From Symbiobacterium thermophilum (lineage in GTDB: Bacteria; Bacillota; Sulfobacillia; DYFQ01), in contig DYFQ01000002.1 of NCBI GenBank assembly GCA_020725105.1, positions 47,531 through 111,530 on the forward strand: 64,000 nt of DNA, written 5' to 3'. A program made the translations under genes and the position numbers. Numbering within the stretch: the first letter of the stretch is position 1; each line of letters starts with the position of its first letter. Below are positions 27,753 to 36,825 of the stretch, in pieces. Under the pieces are notes generated by a model. That model worked only from the letters and a program-made list of their open reading frames with translations. It had not been told where the DNA came from and made no database searches.

Positions 27753-27786
27753 GGCGGCGCCGTGGCGCCGCCCCGCGGTACCGCGG
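27753..27786. repeat. Two adjacent perfect palindromic elements upstream of an MFS gene
   Basis: GGCGGCGCC-gt-GGCGCCGCC (27753-27772) followed directly by CCGCGGTACCGCGG (27773-27786). Confidence 0.7.
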
Positions 27787-27831
27787 CAAGGGCGGCACCG
27801 GGCGGACGCGATCGAGGTGGGAGACGGCCGG

Positions 27832-28983
27832 TTGAGCCTGGTCGTGTGGATCGTCTTCGTGGCCTTCTTCGACAACTTCGCCCAGTTACCGGTCATCTCC
27901 CCCTACAGCGCGGCGCTGGGAGCGGACCCGGTGATGGTCGGCGCCATCGTCGGCGCCTACAGCCTCTCCAACCTCGCGGGCAACGTGGCGGCCGGCCTGC
28001 TGCTCGACCGGATCGGCCGTCGGGGCCCGCTGCTCCTCGGTTTTCTCCTGGCCGCGGCCGGCCTGGCCCTCTACCCCCTGGCGGCGACTCCCGGCCAGCT
28101 TCTGTCCGTCCGGCTCCTGCACGGCCTGGGGGGCGCCTTCCTGGTGCCGGCGGCGTTCACCCTGATCGCCGACGCGCGCCGGCAGGCCTCGGCCGGAGGG
28201 GCGGCCATGGGCCGGGCGGGAGCCGTCATCGGGCTGGCGGCCATCGTGGCTCCGCCCTGGGCAGGCTGGGTCGCCGGCCGCTGGGGAATGCCCGCCGTTT
28301 TCTGGACGGTGACGCTCCTCTTCCTCGTCACCGCGGCGCTGGCCGGCCGGTGGGTGCGGGAAACCCCGGTCCGCCCCGAACGCCGCCGGGAAGCCGGCTG
28401 GGGAGCGCTGCTTTCCCACCCGGGACTCCGCGCCGGGTACCTGACCGCCTTCGGCCTCATGGTGACCCTGGGCATCCTGACCCACTTCTTTCCCACCCGG
28501 GTGGTGGCGCTGGGCTACCGCCAGGCCCTGGCGGGCGCCATGTTCGGCGTCTTCTCCCTGGTGGCCGTGGGCCTGATGGCCTCTCCCCTCAGCCGCCTCT
28601 CGGACCGCGCGGGACGCTTCCGGCCAGTCGCCACCGGCTTCGTCCTGGTGGCGCTGGCTCTGGTCATGCTCCCCGCGGCTTCCCGGCCGGGCGGTCTCGC
28701 CGGCCTGATGGCCCTTTACGGAGCCGGGTTCGGCCTGATCTTCCCCGCCGTGAACGCACTGGTGGCGGACGTGGCCACCGCCGACCGGCGGGGCCGGGGC
28801 TTCGGCCTCTTCTACGCCTTCTGGTCGCTGGGCGCCATCGCCGGTCCCCTGGCCGGCGGGGCCCTCGCCGCCTCGGCCCTGCCCCTGCACCCCTTTCACC
28901 TCGCCGGTCTCGTGGCCGCCGCGGCCGCTGCGGGCGTGCTGTGGCTGGAGAGGGTCACTGGCGGCAAGCTTCCTGCGGGCTAG
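27832..28983 (+). CDS. MFS transporter
   Basis: NVAAGLLLDRIGRRGPLLLGFLLAAAGLALYPL, RLLHGLGGAFLVPAAFTLIADARR. GAGGTGGGAG Shine-Dalgarno suggests TTG 27832 rather than ORF start 27748. Confidence 0.85.
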   Translation: MSLVVWIVFVAFFDNFAQLPVISPYSAALGADPVMVGAIVGAYSLSNLAGNVAAGLLLDRIGRRGPLLLGFLLAAAGLALYPLAATPGQLLSVRLLHGLGGAFLVPAAFTLIADARRQASAGGAAMGRAGAVIGLAAIVAPPWAGWVAGRWGMPAVFWTVTLLFLVTAALAGRWVRETPVRPERRREAGWGALLSHPGLRAGYLTAFGLMVTLGILTHFFPTRVVALGYRQALAGAMFGVFSLVAVGLMASPLSRLSDRAGRFRPVATGFVLVALALVMLPAASRPGGLAGLMALYGAGFGLIFPAVNALVADVATADRRGRGFGLFYAFWSLGAIAGPLAGGALAASALPLHPFHLAGLVAAAAAAGVLWLERVTGGKLPAG

Positions 28984-29127
28984 CTCGGATGACGCCCTCC
29001 TGGCGGGGCGGCCGACGAGTATCTGTTCACGAGCCTCGGACCGAACCAGGCGTGGCTGGAGGCCGCCCCAGCCGCCTCCGCCGACGTGGTGTTGCGATGA
29101 GCCAGGCCGGGAAACCGGCGTCAACAC

Positions 29128-29727
29128 CTACGACGTGGCGGAACAGCCCCACGTCCGGCTGCAGGACGGCGGCGCCCGTGGCGCGACCTGCCCAGCGTCA
29201 CCTTGCCCGACCCCGTGCCCGGCCGGCTGGCGCAGGGCCGTGCGCACCAGGCGGGCCAGGGCCAGCGCCGCCTCGGCCACCTCCGGAGATAGCCCGTCGT
29301 AGACGCTCAGCTGCCGCGGCTGGATGGCGATGACCGCCGTGCGGCAGCCGCAGGCCAGAGACAGGTACCGCAAGAACCAGGCCACGGGCAACCGGTGACT
29401 GGAGAGGCTCGGCCCTTCGCACTCGTCGGCCTCCAGCCAGGCGATGGCCCCCGGCGGTTGGCCCAGTTCCCCGGCGTCCAGCACCAGGCAGTGGCTGGGC
29501 CTGAAGCGCTCCACCTGGCCGGCGAAGTTCTCGGGCACCGGTCCGGCCAGGAAGACCCGGACCTCAGGGCTGCCCGGCCGCTGCCTGCCGCGCCCGACGG
29601 AAAGGGCCAGCCGGCGGGCCGCCACCATGCCGGCGGCGTCGTCGCCCGCCAGTTCCTGGCCCACGCCCACCACGGCCACCCGGGTGGCTCCGGCCAGCCA
29701 GCCCCGCAGCGGCGCCTCGATGCTCAC
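29128..29727 (-). CDS. [NiFe] hydrogenase maturation endopeptidase (HycI/HyaD family)
   Basis: VAVVGVGQELAGDDAAGMVAARRL, CLVLDAGELGQPPGAIAWL; ATGA overlap with the preceding ferredoxin-subunit gene. Confidence 0.85.
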   Translation of the reverse strand: MSIEAPLRGWLAGATRVAVVGVGQELAGDDAAGMVAARRLALSVGRGRQRPGSPEVRVFLAGPVPENFAGQVERFRPSHCLVLDAGELGQPPGAIAWLEADECEGPSLSSHRLPVAWFLRYLSLACGCRTAVIAIQPRQLSVYDGLSPEVAEAALALARLVRTALRQPAGHGVGQGDAGQVAPRAPPSCSRTWGCSATS

Positions 29728-30191
29728 CGCGCCCCGTCTCCTGCCGCCTGCGGGTAGCGCTCCGGCTCCGACGCCGCGCCCCCGCCGCCGGCAGCGGCTC
29801 CCGCCTTCGAACCCGGTTCCGGCACCGGCAGAACAGGGGGCTCATAAAAGGCCTGGCGGCTTCCCGCAGCCAGTTCGAACACGGCGCTCATGGTGATGGC
29901 GTCGCGAGGGCAGAGCTCGGCGCAGACGCCGCAGAAGGTGCAGCGGTCGAAGTAAAAGGCGGGCCGCTTGACCTTCTCCGCCAGGGCCAGCAGGTCGATG
30001 GCCTCCGAAGGGCACTCGCGGGCGCACAGGCCGCAGCCGTTGCACCGGTCCACGTCCAGCCGGGGCCGGCCGCGAAAGCCCGGCGGCAGGGTCAGCCGTT
30101 CCCGGGGATAGCAGACGGTAGCCGGGCGGCTCACCAGCCGCAAGAAGAGTTCCCGAGCGATGGTGCCGGGATAGCTCACAGCAACCACCAT
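29724..30191 (-). CDS. Two-[4Fe-4S] ferredoxin subunit (NuoI/HycF-like) of group 4 hydrogenase
   Basis: CNGCGLCARECP and CTFCGVCAELCP. Confidence 0.92.
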   Translation of the reverse strand: MVVAVSYPGTIARELFLRLVSRPATVCYPRERLTLPPGFRGRPRLDVDRCNGCGLCARECPSEAIDLLALAEKVKRPAFYFDRCTFCGVCAELCPRDAITMSAVFELAAGSRQAFYEPPVLPVPEPGSKAGAAAGGGGAASEPERYPQAAGDGAR

Positions 30192-31141
30192 CCTCTGAGG
30201 GCAACCACCACGAACAGCTGCAGCAAGGCGGCGGGCACCAGCACTCGCCAGCAGAAGGTGACCATCTGCTCGATCCGGAGGCGGGCCGCCGCGGCCCGGA
30301 CGGCCGCCAGGATCAGGACCAGCACGGCCAGCTTGAACAGGTACACCACCAGCCCCGGCACCGGTCCCCAGGCGGCGTGCCCCCCCAGGTAGAGGTTGCT
30401 GATGAGGGTCAGGCCCACCACCAGTTCGGCCCCGATGGCCAGCCGGAACAGGGCCAGCCGGCCGCCGCTGTACTCGGTGAAGGTGCCGGCCACCACTTCC
30501 GTCTCGGCCTCGGGGATATCGAAGGGGACCCGCTCCAGCTTGCCCTGGAGGGCCAGCAGGGCCACCACCAGACCGATCACCTGCAGGGGCAATAACTCGG
30601 GCCGGCCGGCCAGGGTCCGGGAGACCTCGCTGATGCTCCAGCTGCCGGCGACGACGGCCGGGGCCAGGACGGCCAGCAGCAGCGGCACCTCGTACCCCAG
30701 CAGCTGGGTGGCGGCGCGGACCCCGCCCACCGCGCCGTAGGGACTACCTGAGAACCAGCCGGCCAGGAAGAACAGGATAGCGGGCAGCGTCAGGAGGTAG
30801 GCCACCACCAGGAGGTCCCCGGGGAAGGCGTAGACGGCCCGGCCGCCCGCCACGGGCAGGTAGACATAGGCACAGGCCACCGCGGCCAGGGCCAGCACGG
30901 GCAGGAAGGTGAACACCGCCCGGGAGGCCAGCCGGGGTACCAGATCTTCCTTGGCCAGCAGCTTGATGAGGTCGGCCGCCGGCTGGAACCAGGGCGGGCC
31001 CATCCGGTGCTGGTACCTGGCATAGGCCTTGCGGTCAAGCCACTCGCCGGCCAGCGCCAGCAAGAGCAGGAAGGCAAAGCCCGGGAAGACCAGCACCCGG
31101 AAGAGTTCCCTCAACACGGCGGTCCAGTCAGCGCCACCCAT
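30176..31141 (-). CDS. NuoH/HycD-like membrane subunit of group 4 hydrogenase
   Basis: LALAGEWLDRKAYARYQHRMGPPWFQPAADLIKLLAKEDLVP, VPFDIPEAETEVVAGTFTEYSGGRLALFRLA. ATG 31141 overlaps the end of the large-subunit gene. Confidence 0.93.
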   Translation of the reverse strand: MGGADWTAVLRELFRVLVFPGFAFLLLLALAGEWLDRKAYARYQHRMGPPWFQPAADLIKLLAKEDLVPRLASRAVFTFLPVLALAAVACAYVYLPVAGGRAVYAFPGDLLVVAYLLTLPAILFFLAGWFSGSPYGAVGGVRAATQLLGYEVPLLLAVLAPAVVAGSWSISEVSRTLAGRPELLPLQVIGLVVALLALQGKLERVPFDIPEAETEVVAGTFTEYSGGRLALFRLAIGAELVVGLTLISNLYLGGHAAWGPVPGLVVYLFKLAVLVLILAAVRAAAARLRIEQMVTFCWRVLVPAALLQLFVVVALRGWWLL

Positions 31142-32318
31142 CAGGCTTCCCTCCATACCAGCGGATCCCGTAGTCCCGTAGCTGGGCCCAGGTCCAGACC
31201 TTCCCGTCGCCGCCACCGGCGGGCGCCAACCGTACCAGGCGGTCGGTGCAACTGAAGCAGGGGTCGATGGACGCCAGGGTGATGGGCACGTCGGCCAGGT
31301 GCACGCCGCGCAGGGCCTGCATGATGGTGGGCAGGTTGGCCAGGGTGGGGGCCCTCACCTTGACCCGGTCCGGCCGGTCGCTACCGTTGGCCCGCACGTA
31401 GTGGATGTCCTCGCCCCGCGGCGCCTCGTACCGGCTGATGGCCTCCCCCGGACCCACCCGGCGCCTGGGCCTGACGGCGATGGGGCCGTCCGGAAGGTGT
31501 TCCACGCAGTAGCGGAGCATGCCGATGCTCTCGTACAGTTCTCCCACGCGCACCACGGCCCGGGCCAGGTTATCTCCGCCGGTGTGGGTGATGACATTGA
31601 AGGGGATCTCGCCGTAAGCGGCATATGGTTCGTCCCGGCGCACGTCGGCGTCGACCCCCGAGGCCCTGGCCAGCGGCCCGACGGCGCACAGGTCCACCGC
31701 CTGCTGGTAGGGGATGACGCCGACGCCCTGGAGCCGGGCCAGGAAGGTGCTATCGTTGGTGGCGACGTGCTGGTAGTACCTGGTCCGCTCCTCCAGCACC
31801 GGCAGCGCCCGCAGGATGCCCTCGGCCGCCTCGGGACCGAGATCCCGGCGGACCCCGCCGATGTTGTTGATGGCATAGTTCACCCGGTTGCCAGAGATCA
31901 GTTCCAGCAGGTCCATCACCAGTTCCCGGTCGCGCCAGGTGTACATGAAGAAGGTGTCAAAGCCCACCTCGTGTCCGGCCACACCCAGCCACAAGAGGTG
32001 GGAGTGGATCCGCTCCAGTTCCGCCACGATGGTCCGGATGTACAACGCCCGGGGCGGCACCTCCAGACCCATGATCTCCTCCACCGCCTGCACGAAGCAG
32101 GTGGTGTGGGAGTGGGAGCAGATGCCGCAGATCCGTTCCAGGAGGTAGACGCACCGGGAATAGGTCCGCTGCTCGCAGGCCTTTTCGATGCCCCGGTGGT
32201 TGTAACCGATCCGGGCCAGGGCGTCCACCACCACCTCCCCTTCCAGGGTGAGGGTGAAGTTCTCGGGTTCCTTCAGCGCCGGGTGTTGCGGGCCGATGGG
32301 GACCTGGATCCGGCTCAT
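31128..32318 (-). CDS. Group 4 [NiFe] hydrogenase large subunit (NuoD-like, Ni-Fe ligands retained)
   Basis: PIGPQHPALKEPENFTLTLEGEVV, GYNHRGIEKACEQRTY; N-terminal RICGICSHSHTTC and C-terminal DPCFSCTDR. Confidence 0.93.
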   Translation of the reverse strand: MSRIQVPIGPQHPALKEPENFTLTLEGEVVVDALARIGYNHRGIEKACEQRTYSRCVYLLERICGICSHSHTTCFVQAVEEIMGLEVPPRALYIRTIVAELERIHSHLLWLGVAGHEVGFDTFFMYTWRDRELVMDLLELISGNRVNYAINNIGGVRRDLGPEAAEGILRALPVLEERTRYYQHVATNDSTFLARLQGVGVIPYQQAVDLCAVGPLARASGVDADVRRDEPYAAYGEIPFNVITHTGGDNLARAVVRVGELYESIGMLRYCVEHLPDGPIAVRPRRRVGPGEAISRYEAPRGEDIHYVRANGSDRPDRVKVRAPTLANLPTIMQALRGVHLADVPITLASIDPCFSCTDRLVRLAPAGGGDGKVWTWAQLRDYGIRWYGGKPDGWR

Positions 32319-32779
32319 CCCTCTGCCTCCTCTTCGCCAGCGGCCCGGGCGGGCCCGGGAGGCCAGTCCTTGCGAAGGGGATAGATCCCCCGCGGCCAGT
32401 CCTCCGTCAGCACCAGCCGGCCGGGGTCGGGGTTGCCGGCCGGCTCCACGCCCAGCAGATCGCGGACCTCCCGTTCGTACCAGGCCGCGCCGGGGATCAG
32501 GTCGACGATGCTGGGCACCTCCGGCCGGTCCCGCGGCACGGTGACCCGGAGGGTGACGACGGCGCCGCCGCGGGCCAGGTGGTACAGGACCTCCAGGTCG
32601 GTCCCGTTGTCCAGGCCGGTGATGGTACTCACGTGACGCACCTGCCACCGGTCCCGCAGCCGGTGCACGACACCGCGGAGTTCCGCGGGGGGAACGTCGA
32701 CGAACAGCCGGCGCGGCGGCCCTTCGGCCTGCCCGAAGGCGGCGTCGACGGCCTGCTGGACCCGGTCCAGGTCGGTCAC
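32315..32779 (-). CDS. NuoC-like subunit of group 4 hydrogenase
   Basis: RDRPEVPSIVDLIPGAAWYEREVRDLLGVEPAGNPDPGRLVLTEDWPRGIYPLRKDW. Confidence 0.92.
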   Translation of the reverse strand: MTDLDRVQQAVDAAFGQAEGPPRRLFVDVPPAELRGVVHRLRDRWQVRHVSTITGLDNGTDLEVLYHLARGGAVVTLRVTVPRDRPEVPSIVDLIPGAAWYEREVRDLLGVEPAGNPDPGRLVLTEDWPRGIYPLRKDWPPGPARAAGEEEAEG

Positions 32780-33345
32780 GGCGCCACCCTCCCCTCACTG
32801 TCGCCCGCTGGCTGCCCATCGCCCGCCGGAGCCCGGCCGCCCGGCGCTGTCGCCCCACCACCGGCAGCGCCCCGGGCGGTACCGGCGTACGGCTGGCCGG
32901 CTGCGCTCTCCCCGGACCGGGCCAGGGCTGCCAGGAGTTGCGCCGCCCCGTGGATGATGGCGTCCGGCCTCGGCGGGCAACCAGGCACGTACATGTCCAC
33001 CGGGATGGCCTCGTCGACGCCGCCCAGCACGTTGTAGCAGCCCCGGAACACTCCCCCTGAGGCGGCACAGGTGCCCACCGCCAGCACGAACCTGGGGGCG
33101 GGGATCTGCGCGTAGATCCGGCGCAGGCGGCGGGCCACCTGCCGGGTCACCGGCCCGGTACAGACCAGCACGTCCGCGTGGCGCGGGCTGCCCTTCAGCA
33201 GCATGCCCAGGCGCTCGACGTCGAAGCGGGGGCACAGAGCCGCCAGCACCTCGATGTCACAGGCGTTACAGGCGCCGCTGTTGAAGTGCAGGATCCACGG
33301 GGACTTGACCCGGGCCCACCGAACCAGTCGTTGCCACAGGCCCAC
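32776..33345 (-). CDS. NuoB-like small subunit of group 4 hydrogenase
   Basis: HFNSGACNACDIEVLAALCPRFD, VCTGPVTRQ, VGTCAASGGVF, YVPGCPPRPDAII. Confidence 0.93.
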   Translation of the reverse strand: MGLWQRLVRWARVKSPWILHFNSGACNACDIEVLAALCPRFDVERLGMLLKGSPRHADVLVCTGPVTRQVARRLRRIYAQIPAPRFVLAVGTCAASGGVFRGCYNVLGGVDEAIPVDMYVPGCPPRPDAIIHGAAQLLAALARSGESAAGQPYAGTARGAAGGGATAPGGRAPAGDGQPAGDSEGRVAP

Positions 33346-33392
33346 TGCCTCATCTCCCCTTCACGTCATCCCGCGGCGGCGGAAGACTCTGG

Positions 33393-33740
33393 CTACGGCC
33401 GGGCCTCAGCCAGGAGCGCCCAGCCGGCCAGGGCGATGGCACCCAGGTAGAGCAGACCCAGGGCACCAACGCCGCCCGGGACCGTGGCCACCACCACGGC
33501 GGCCACGTGGAACACGGTGAACAGAACCGCCACGGCGAAGAACTGGCCGTAGTCGGGCTCGATGGGCCTGGCCGGCCAGTCCTCGCCGCAGGCGTAGGGC
33601 TCCAGCTTCTCCGGATCGGGATCACCCTCGGCCCGGAGGCGGCGACCCAAGAAGTAGAGCGCCAGCGCCGCCAGGACCATCAGCCCCAGGGCCACCGGGG
33701 GCGACGCCACCCACGCGGCCGCTACCAGGTACGTATCCAT
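33393..33740 (-). CDS. NuoA-like membrane subunit
   Basis: EKLEPYACGEDWPARPIEPDYGQFFAVAVLFTVFHVAAVVV; GGGAGG Shine-Dalgarno upstream of ATG 33740. Confidence 0.82.
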   Translation of the reverse strand: MDTYLVAAAWVASPPVALGLMVLAALALYFLGRRLRAEGDPDPEKLEPYACGEDWPARPIEPDYGQFFAVAVLFTVFHVAAVVVATVPGGVGALGLLYLGAIALAGWALLAEARP

Positions 33741-33786
33741 CATGCCGCCTCCCGTGACTGCTGTCGCGGTCGGACCGCGCCCCGCC

Positions 33787-35298
33787 TCATCCGCCGCCAC
33801 CTACCACCGAGAGCAGCACCCTCGCCGCCGGGACGGCCACCGACAGGCCCCACTGGGGCCAGAGGCCCAGTCCGACGGTGATCACGCCCAGCACGACCAG
33901 GGGCACCGTGATGGCCGGCGGCTCGGCCGGCCCGCCGGCCGCGGCCTGAGACCCGCCCGCCGGCGCGGGCCGCCCGTACAGGGTCCAGATGAGGGGCATG
34001 TAGTAGCCCAGCGACAACACGCTGTTGCCCACCGCCAGGGCAGCCAGGCCCCAGCCCAGCGCCCCGCCGAGGCCGATACCGGCCGCGTAGATCAACCACT
34101 TGGACATGAAGCCCGACAGGGGCGGCACCCCGGCCAGAGCCAGACCGGCCACGGCCAACCCCGCGGCGGCTACCGGCAACTGGCGCGCGGCTCCCCGCAG
34201 GCGGGGGATTTCCCTGGTCCCCAGGTGGTGCAGGAAGGCGCCGGCACAGAGAAATGCCAGGCCCTTCATGAAAGCGTGCGTGAGCAGGTGAAACAGGCCT
34301 CCGTCCAGGCCGGCCGTGACCCGGTAGCCGAGTCCCAGCCCCACGCCGAGCAGGATGTAGCCCATCTGGGCGATGCTGGAGTAGGCCAGCAGGCGCTTGA
34401 GGTCCCGCTGGACCAGCGCCACCAGGTTGCCCCAGGTCATGGTCAGCCCGCCCAGCAACGCCAGGGTCAGCCCGACCGGGAGCGCCCCGTCGGCACCCAG
34501 GGCGGTGCCCGCCCGGAGAAACGCCACCAACCCGGCCTGGATGACGATGCCCGACAGCATGGCGCTCATCGGGCTGGGCGCGGCGGCGTGGGCATCCGGA
34601 AGCCACGTGTGTAGCGGCACGACGGCCGCCTTGATCCCGAAGCCGGCCAGGAACAGGGCCACGGCCAGGCCGCGTACCCCGACCCCCAGTTCGGGCGCCA
34701 GCCGGGCCAGGCCGGCCAGGTCCAGCCGGCCGGCTACCGCGAACACCAGCGCCAGGCCGAGCAACACCAGCTGGGAACCGATGGCCGAGATGACCAGGTA
34801 CTTGAAACCTGCCTCCACCGGCTCCCAGTGGCCTCGCCGGTAGGCCACCAGGGGGTACGACGAGACCGCCATCAACTCGAAGAAGACGAACAGGGTGAAC
34901 AGGTTGGCCGCCGCCGACAGGCCCACGATGCCCGAGACCATCAGCAGGAACAGGGCGAAGTACTTTCCCGAGCCCGCCTCCCCGGCCACGTAGGCCAGGG
35001 AGAACACGGCGGCCAGCAGGCCGAGGGTCAGGGCGACGCCGCCGACCAGCAAGGTCAGCCCGTCGGCCGCCAGCAGCGGCACCTGGCCTGTCGGAGGGGT
35101 CCAGCCGCCGGCGGCGGCGGCCAGCACCGCCAGGGAAATCGCCAGGGCGGCCACGGCCACCCTACCCGGGACGGCCGCGCCCGGCGGCCGGCCCGCCAGT
35201 GCCGCCCGCCCGTCGGTGACCCTCCCCGCGACGTAGGCCAGCGCCGCGCCGGCCGCCAGGACGCCCAGGACCACCAGGACCGCACCGCTAGCCATCAA
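33787..35298 (-). CDS. NuoN-like proton/cation antiporter-type subunit
   Basis: FVFFELMAVSSYPLVAY, GIKAAVVPLHTWLPDAHAAAPSPMSAMLSGI, RDLKRLLAYSSIAQMGYILLG. Confidence 0.9.
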   Translation of the reverse strand: MMASGAVLVVLGVLAAGAALAYVAGRVTDGRAALAGRPPGAAVPGRVAVAALAISLAVLAAAAGGWTPPTGQVPLLAADGLTLLVGGVALTLGLLAAVFSLAYVAGEAGSGKYFALFLLMVSGIVGLSAAANLFTLFVFFELMAVSSYPLVAYRRGHWEPVEAGFKYLVISAIGSQLVLLGLALVFAVAGRLDLAGLARLAPELGVGVRGLAVALFLAGFGIKAAVVPLHTWLPDAHAAAPSPMSAMLSGIVIQAGLVAFLRAGTALGADGALPVGLTLALLGGLTMTWGNLVALVQRDLKRLLAYSSIAQMGYILLGVGLGLGYRVTAGLDGGLFHLLTHAFMKGLAFLCAGAFLHHLGTREIPRLRGAARQLPVAAAGLAVAGLALAGVPPLSGFMSKWLIYAAGIGLGGALGWGLAALAVGNSVLSLGYYMPLIWTLYGRPAPAGGSQAAAGGPAEPPAITVPLVVLGVITVGLGLWPQWGLSVAVPAARVLLSVVGGGG

Positions 35299-35322
35299 GG
35301 CTCCTCCCTCTCCTCCGCCGGG

Positions 35323-36825
35323 TCACGGCCCCGGCCAGCCGATGCCCACCACGGCCAGGGCTCGCGACACCAGGCCGACGATGGGCGACGGCACCAGGCC
35401 AACCAGCAGGACGGCCAGGCCGGTGACGGCCATGGTCCCGGCGATGGCGCCCGGTGCCTCGTTGACCTCCGCCAGCGCCCGGGGTAGCGGGCCGAAGAAG
35501 GCCCGCCGCACCAGGTTCAGTCCGTAGGCTGCCGTCAGCACGCTGCCCAGGGTGGCGGCGGCCGCAAGGATCACGTAGCCGGAACCAAAGCCGCCCGCCA
35601 GGATCAGCCACTCGCTGTGGAAGCCTGCCAGCAGGGGCACGCCGGCCAGGGACAGGACGGCCACCAGGGTAGCCGCCGCCGTCAGCGGCATCCGGGCGGC
35701 CAGCCCGCCCAGTTCCCCGAGTTGCTCCGTACCGGCCCGCACCAGCAAGGCGCCGACGGCCATGAACAATAACGCCTTGGCCAGGCCGTGGGTGACCACG
35801 TGCATCACCGAGCCTGCCAGTCCCAGGGCATGGACCGAAGCCACGCCGAGGAGCACGTAGCCCATCTGGCTCATGGTGGAGTAAGCCGCCAGGCGACGGA
35901 CTTCTCTCTGCACCAGGGCCATCAGGGCTCCGTACAGCTGGGTCACCACCGCCCAGGTCAGCAGGAAGCCGGCCCACGGCAGTAGCAAGGTGGCCGGAAA
36001 GGCGGTGAACACCAGCCGGACCAGGGCGTAGATTCCCGCGCCCATCATGGCGCCGGCCATCGCGATGACGGCCGGCAACGGGGCGGTCCGGTACGTGTCC
36101 GGCAGCCAGCCGTGGACAGGAAACAGGCCGAGCTTGACCGCGAGGCCCGCCAGCAACAGGCCCAGCAGCCACCGCAACTGGCCGGGGGCGACGTGCTCCA
36201 GGCGGCCCGCCAGCCCGTACAGGTCGGTCGAACCGGTGACCGCCCACAGGCCGAGCAGCCCGGCCAGCAACAGAACGGCACCCACGTGAGAGTAGACGAA
36301 GTAGCTGAGGGCCACCCGGCCGCGGTCGGGGCTCTCGCCCCAGAAGCCCACCAGGGCCACCGACGCCACCAGCATCAGTTCCCAGAAGACGTAGAACTGG
36401 ATGATGTCGGTGGCCAGCCCGGTGCCGACCATGCCCGCCAGTAGGAGCAGGATCCACGCGTACAGCGACGCCGGAGCGCCCTGGCGCCTGGCGTAGTATT
36501 CTCCGGCGTACACCAGGGCCAGAACGGTCACGGCCGCGACGGTCCCCAGCAGCACCAGGCTGAGGCCGTCCACCCGCAGGTCAAACCGGATGCCCACGGC
36601 CGGCGCCCAGCCGGTCCGCAACGTGGCGGTCCCGGTGGGCCCGGTCATGGCCCCCAGGAGGGCAATCCCCAGGGCCGATGCGACCGCCGCCCCCAGTGCC
36701 GCGTTGCCGACCCAGGGCCGGCGTTCGGATGCCCGGGCCGCCAGGACCAGCGCCCCCACGAGCGGAGCACCCAGGCTCAGCCCGATCCCCAGGCTCAACA
36801 AGAGACTCCCCCCTAGAGCCACCAC
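35323..36825 (-). CDS. NuoM-like proton/cation antiporter-type subunit
   Basis: FYVFWELMLVASVALVGFWG, AVKLGLFPVHGWLPDTYRTAPLPAVIAMAGAMMGAGIYALVR, REVRRLAAYSTMSQMGYVLLG. Confidence 0.9.
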   Translation of the reverse strand: MVALGGSLLLSLGIGLSLGAPLVGALVLAARASERRPWVGNAALGAAVASALGIALLGAMTGPTGTATLRTGWAPAVGIRFDLRVDGLSLVLLGTVAAVTVLALVYAGEYYARRQGAPASLYAWILLLLAGMVGTGLATDIIQFYVFWELMLVASVALVGFWGESPDRGRVALSYFVYSHVGAVLLLAGLLGLWAVTGSTDLYGLAGRLEHVAPGQLRWLLGLLLAGLAVKLGLFPVHGWLPDTYRTAPLPAVIAMAGAMMGAGIYALVRLVFTAFPATLLLPWAGFLLTWAVVTQLYGALMALVQREVRRLAAYSTMSQMGYVLLGVASVHALGLAGSVMHVVTHGLAKALLFMAVGALLVRAGTEQLGELGGLAARMPLTAAATLVAVLSLAGVPLLAGFHSEWLILAGGFGSGYVILAAAATLGSVLTAAYGLNLVRRAFFGPLPRALAEVNEAPGAIAGTMAVTGLAVLLVGLVPSPIVGLVSRALAVVGIGWPGP

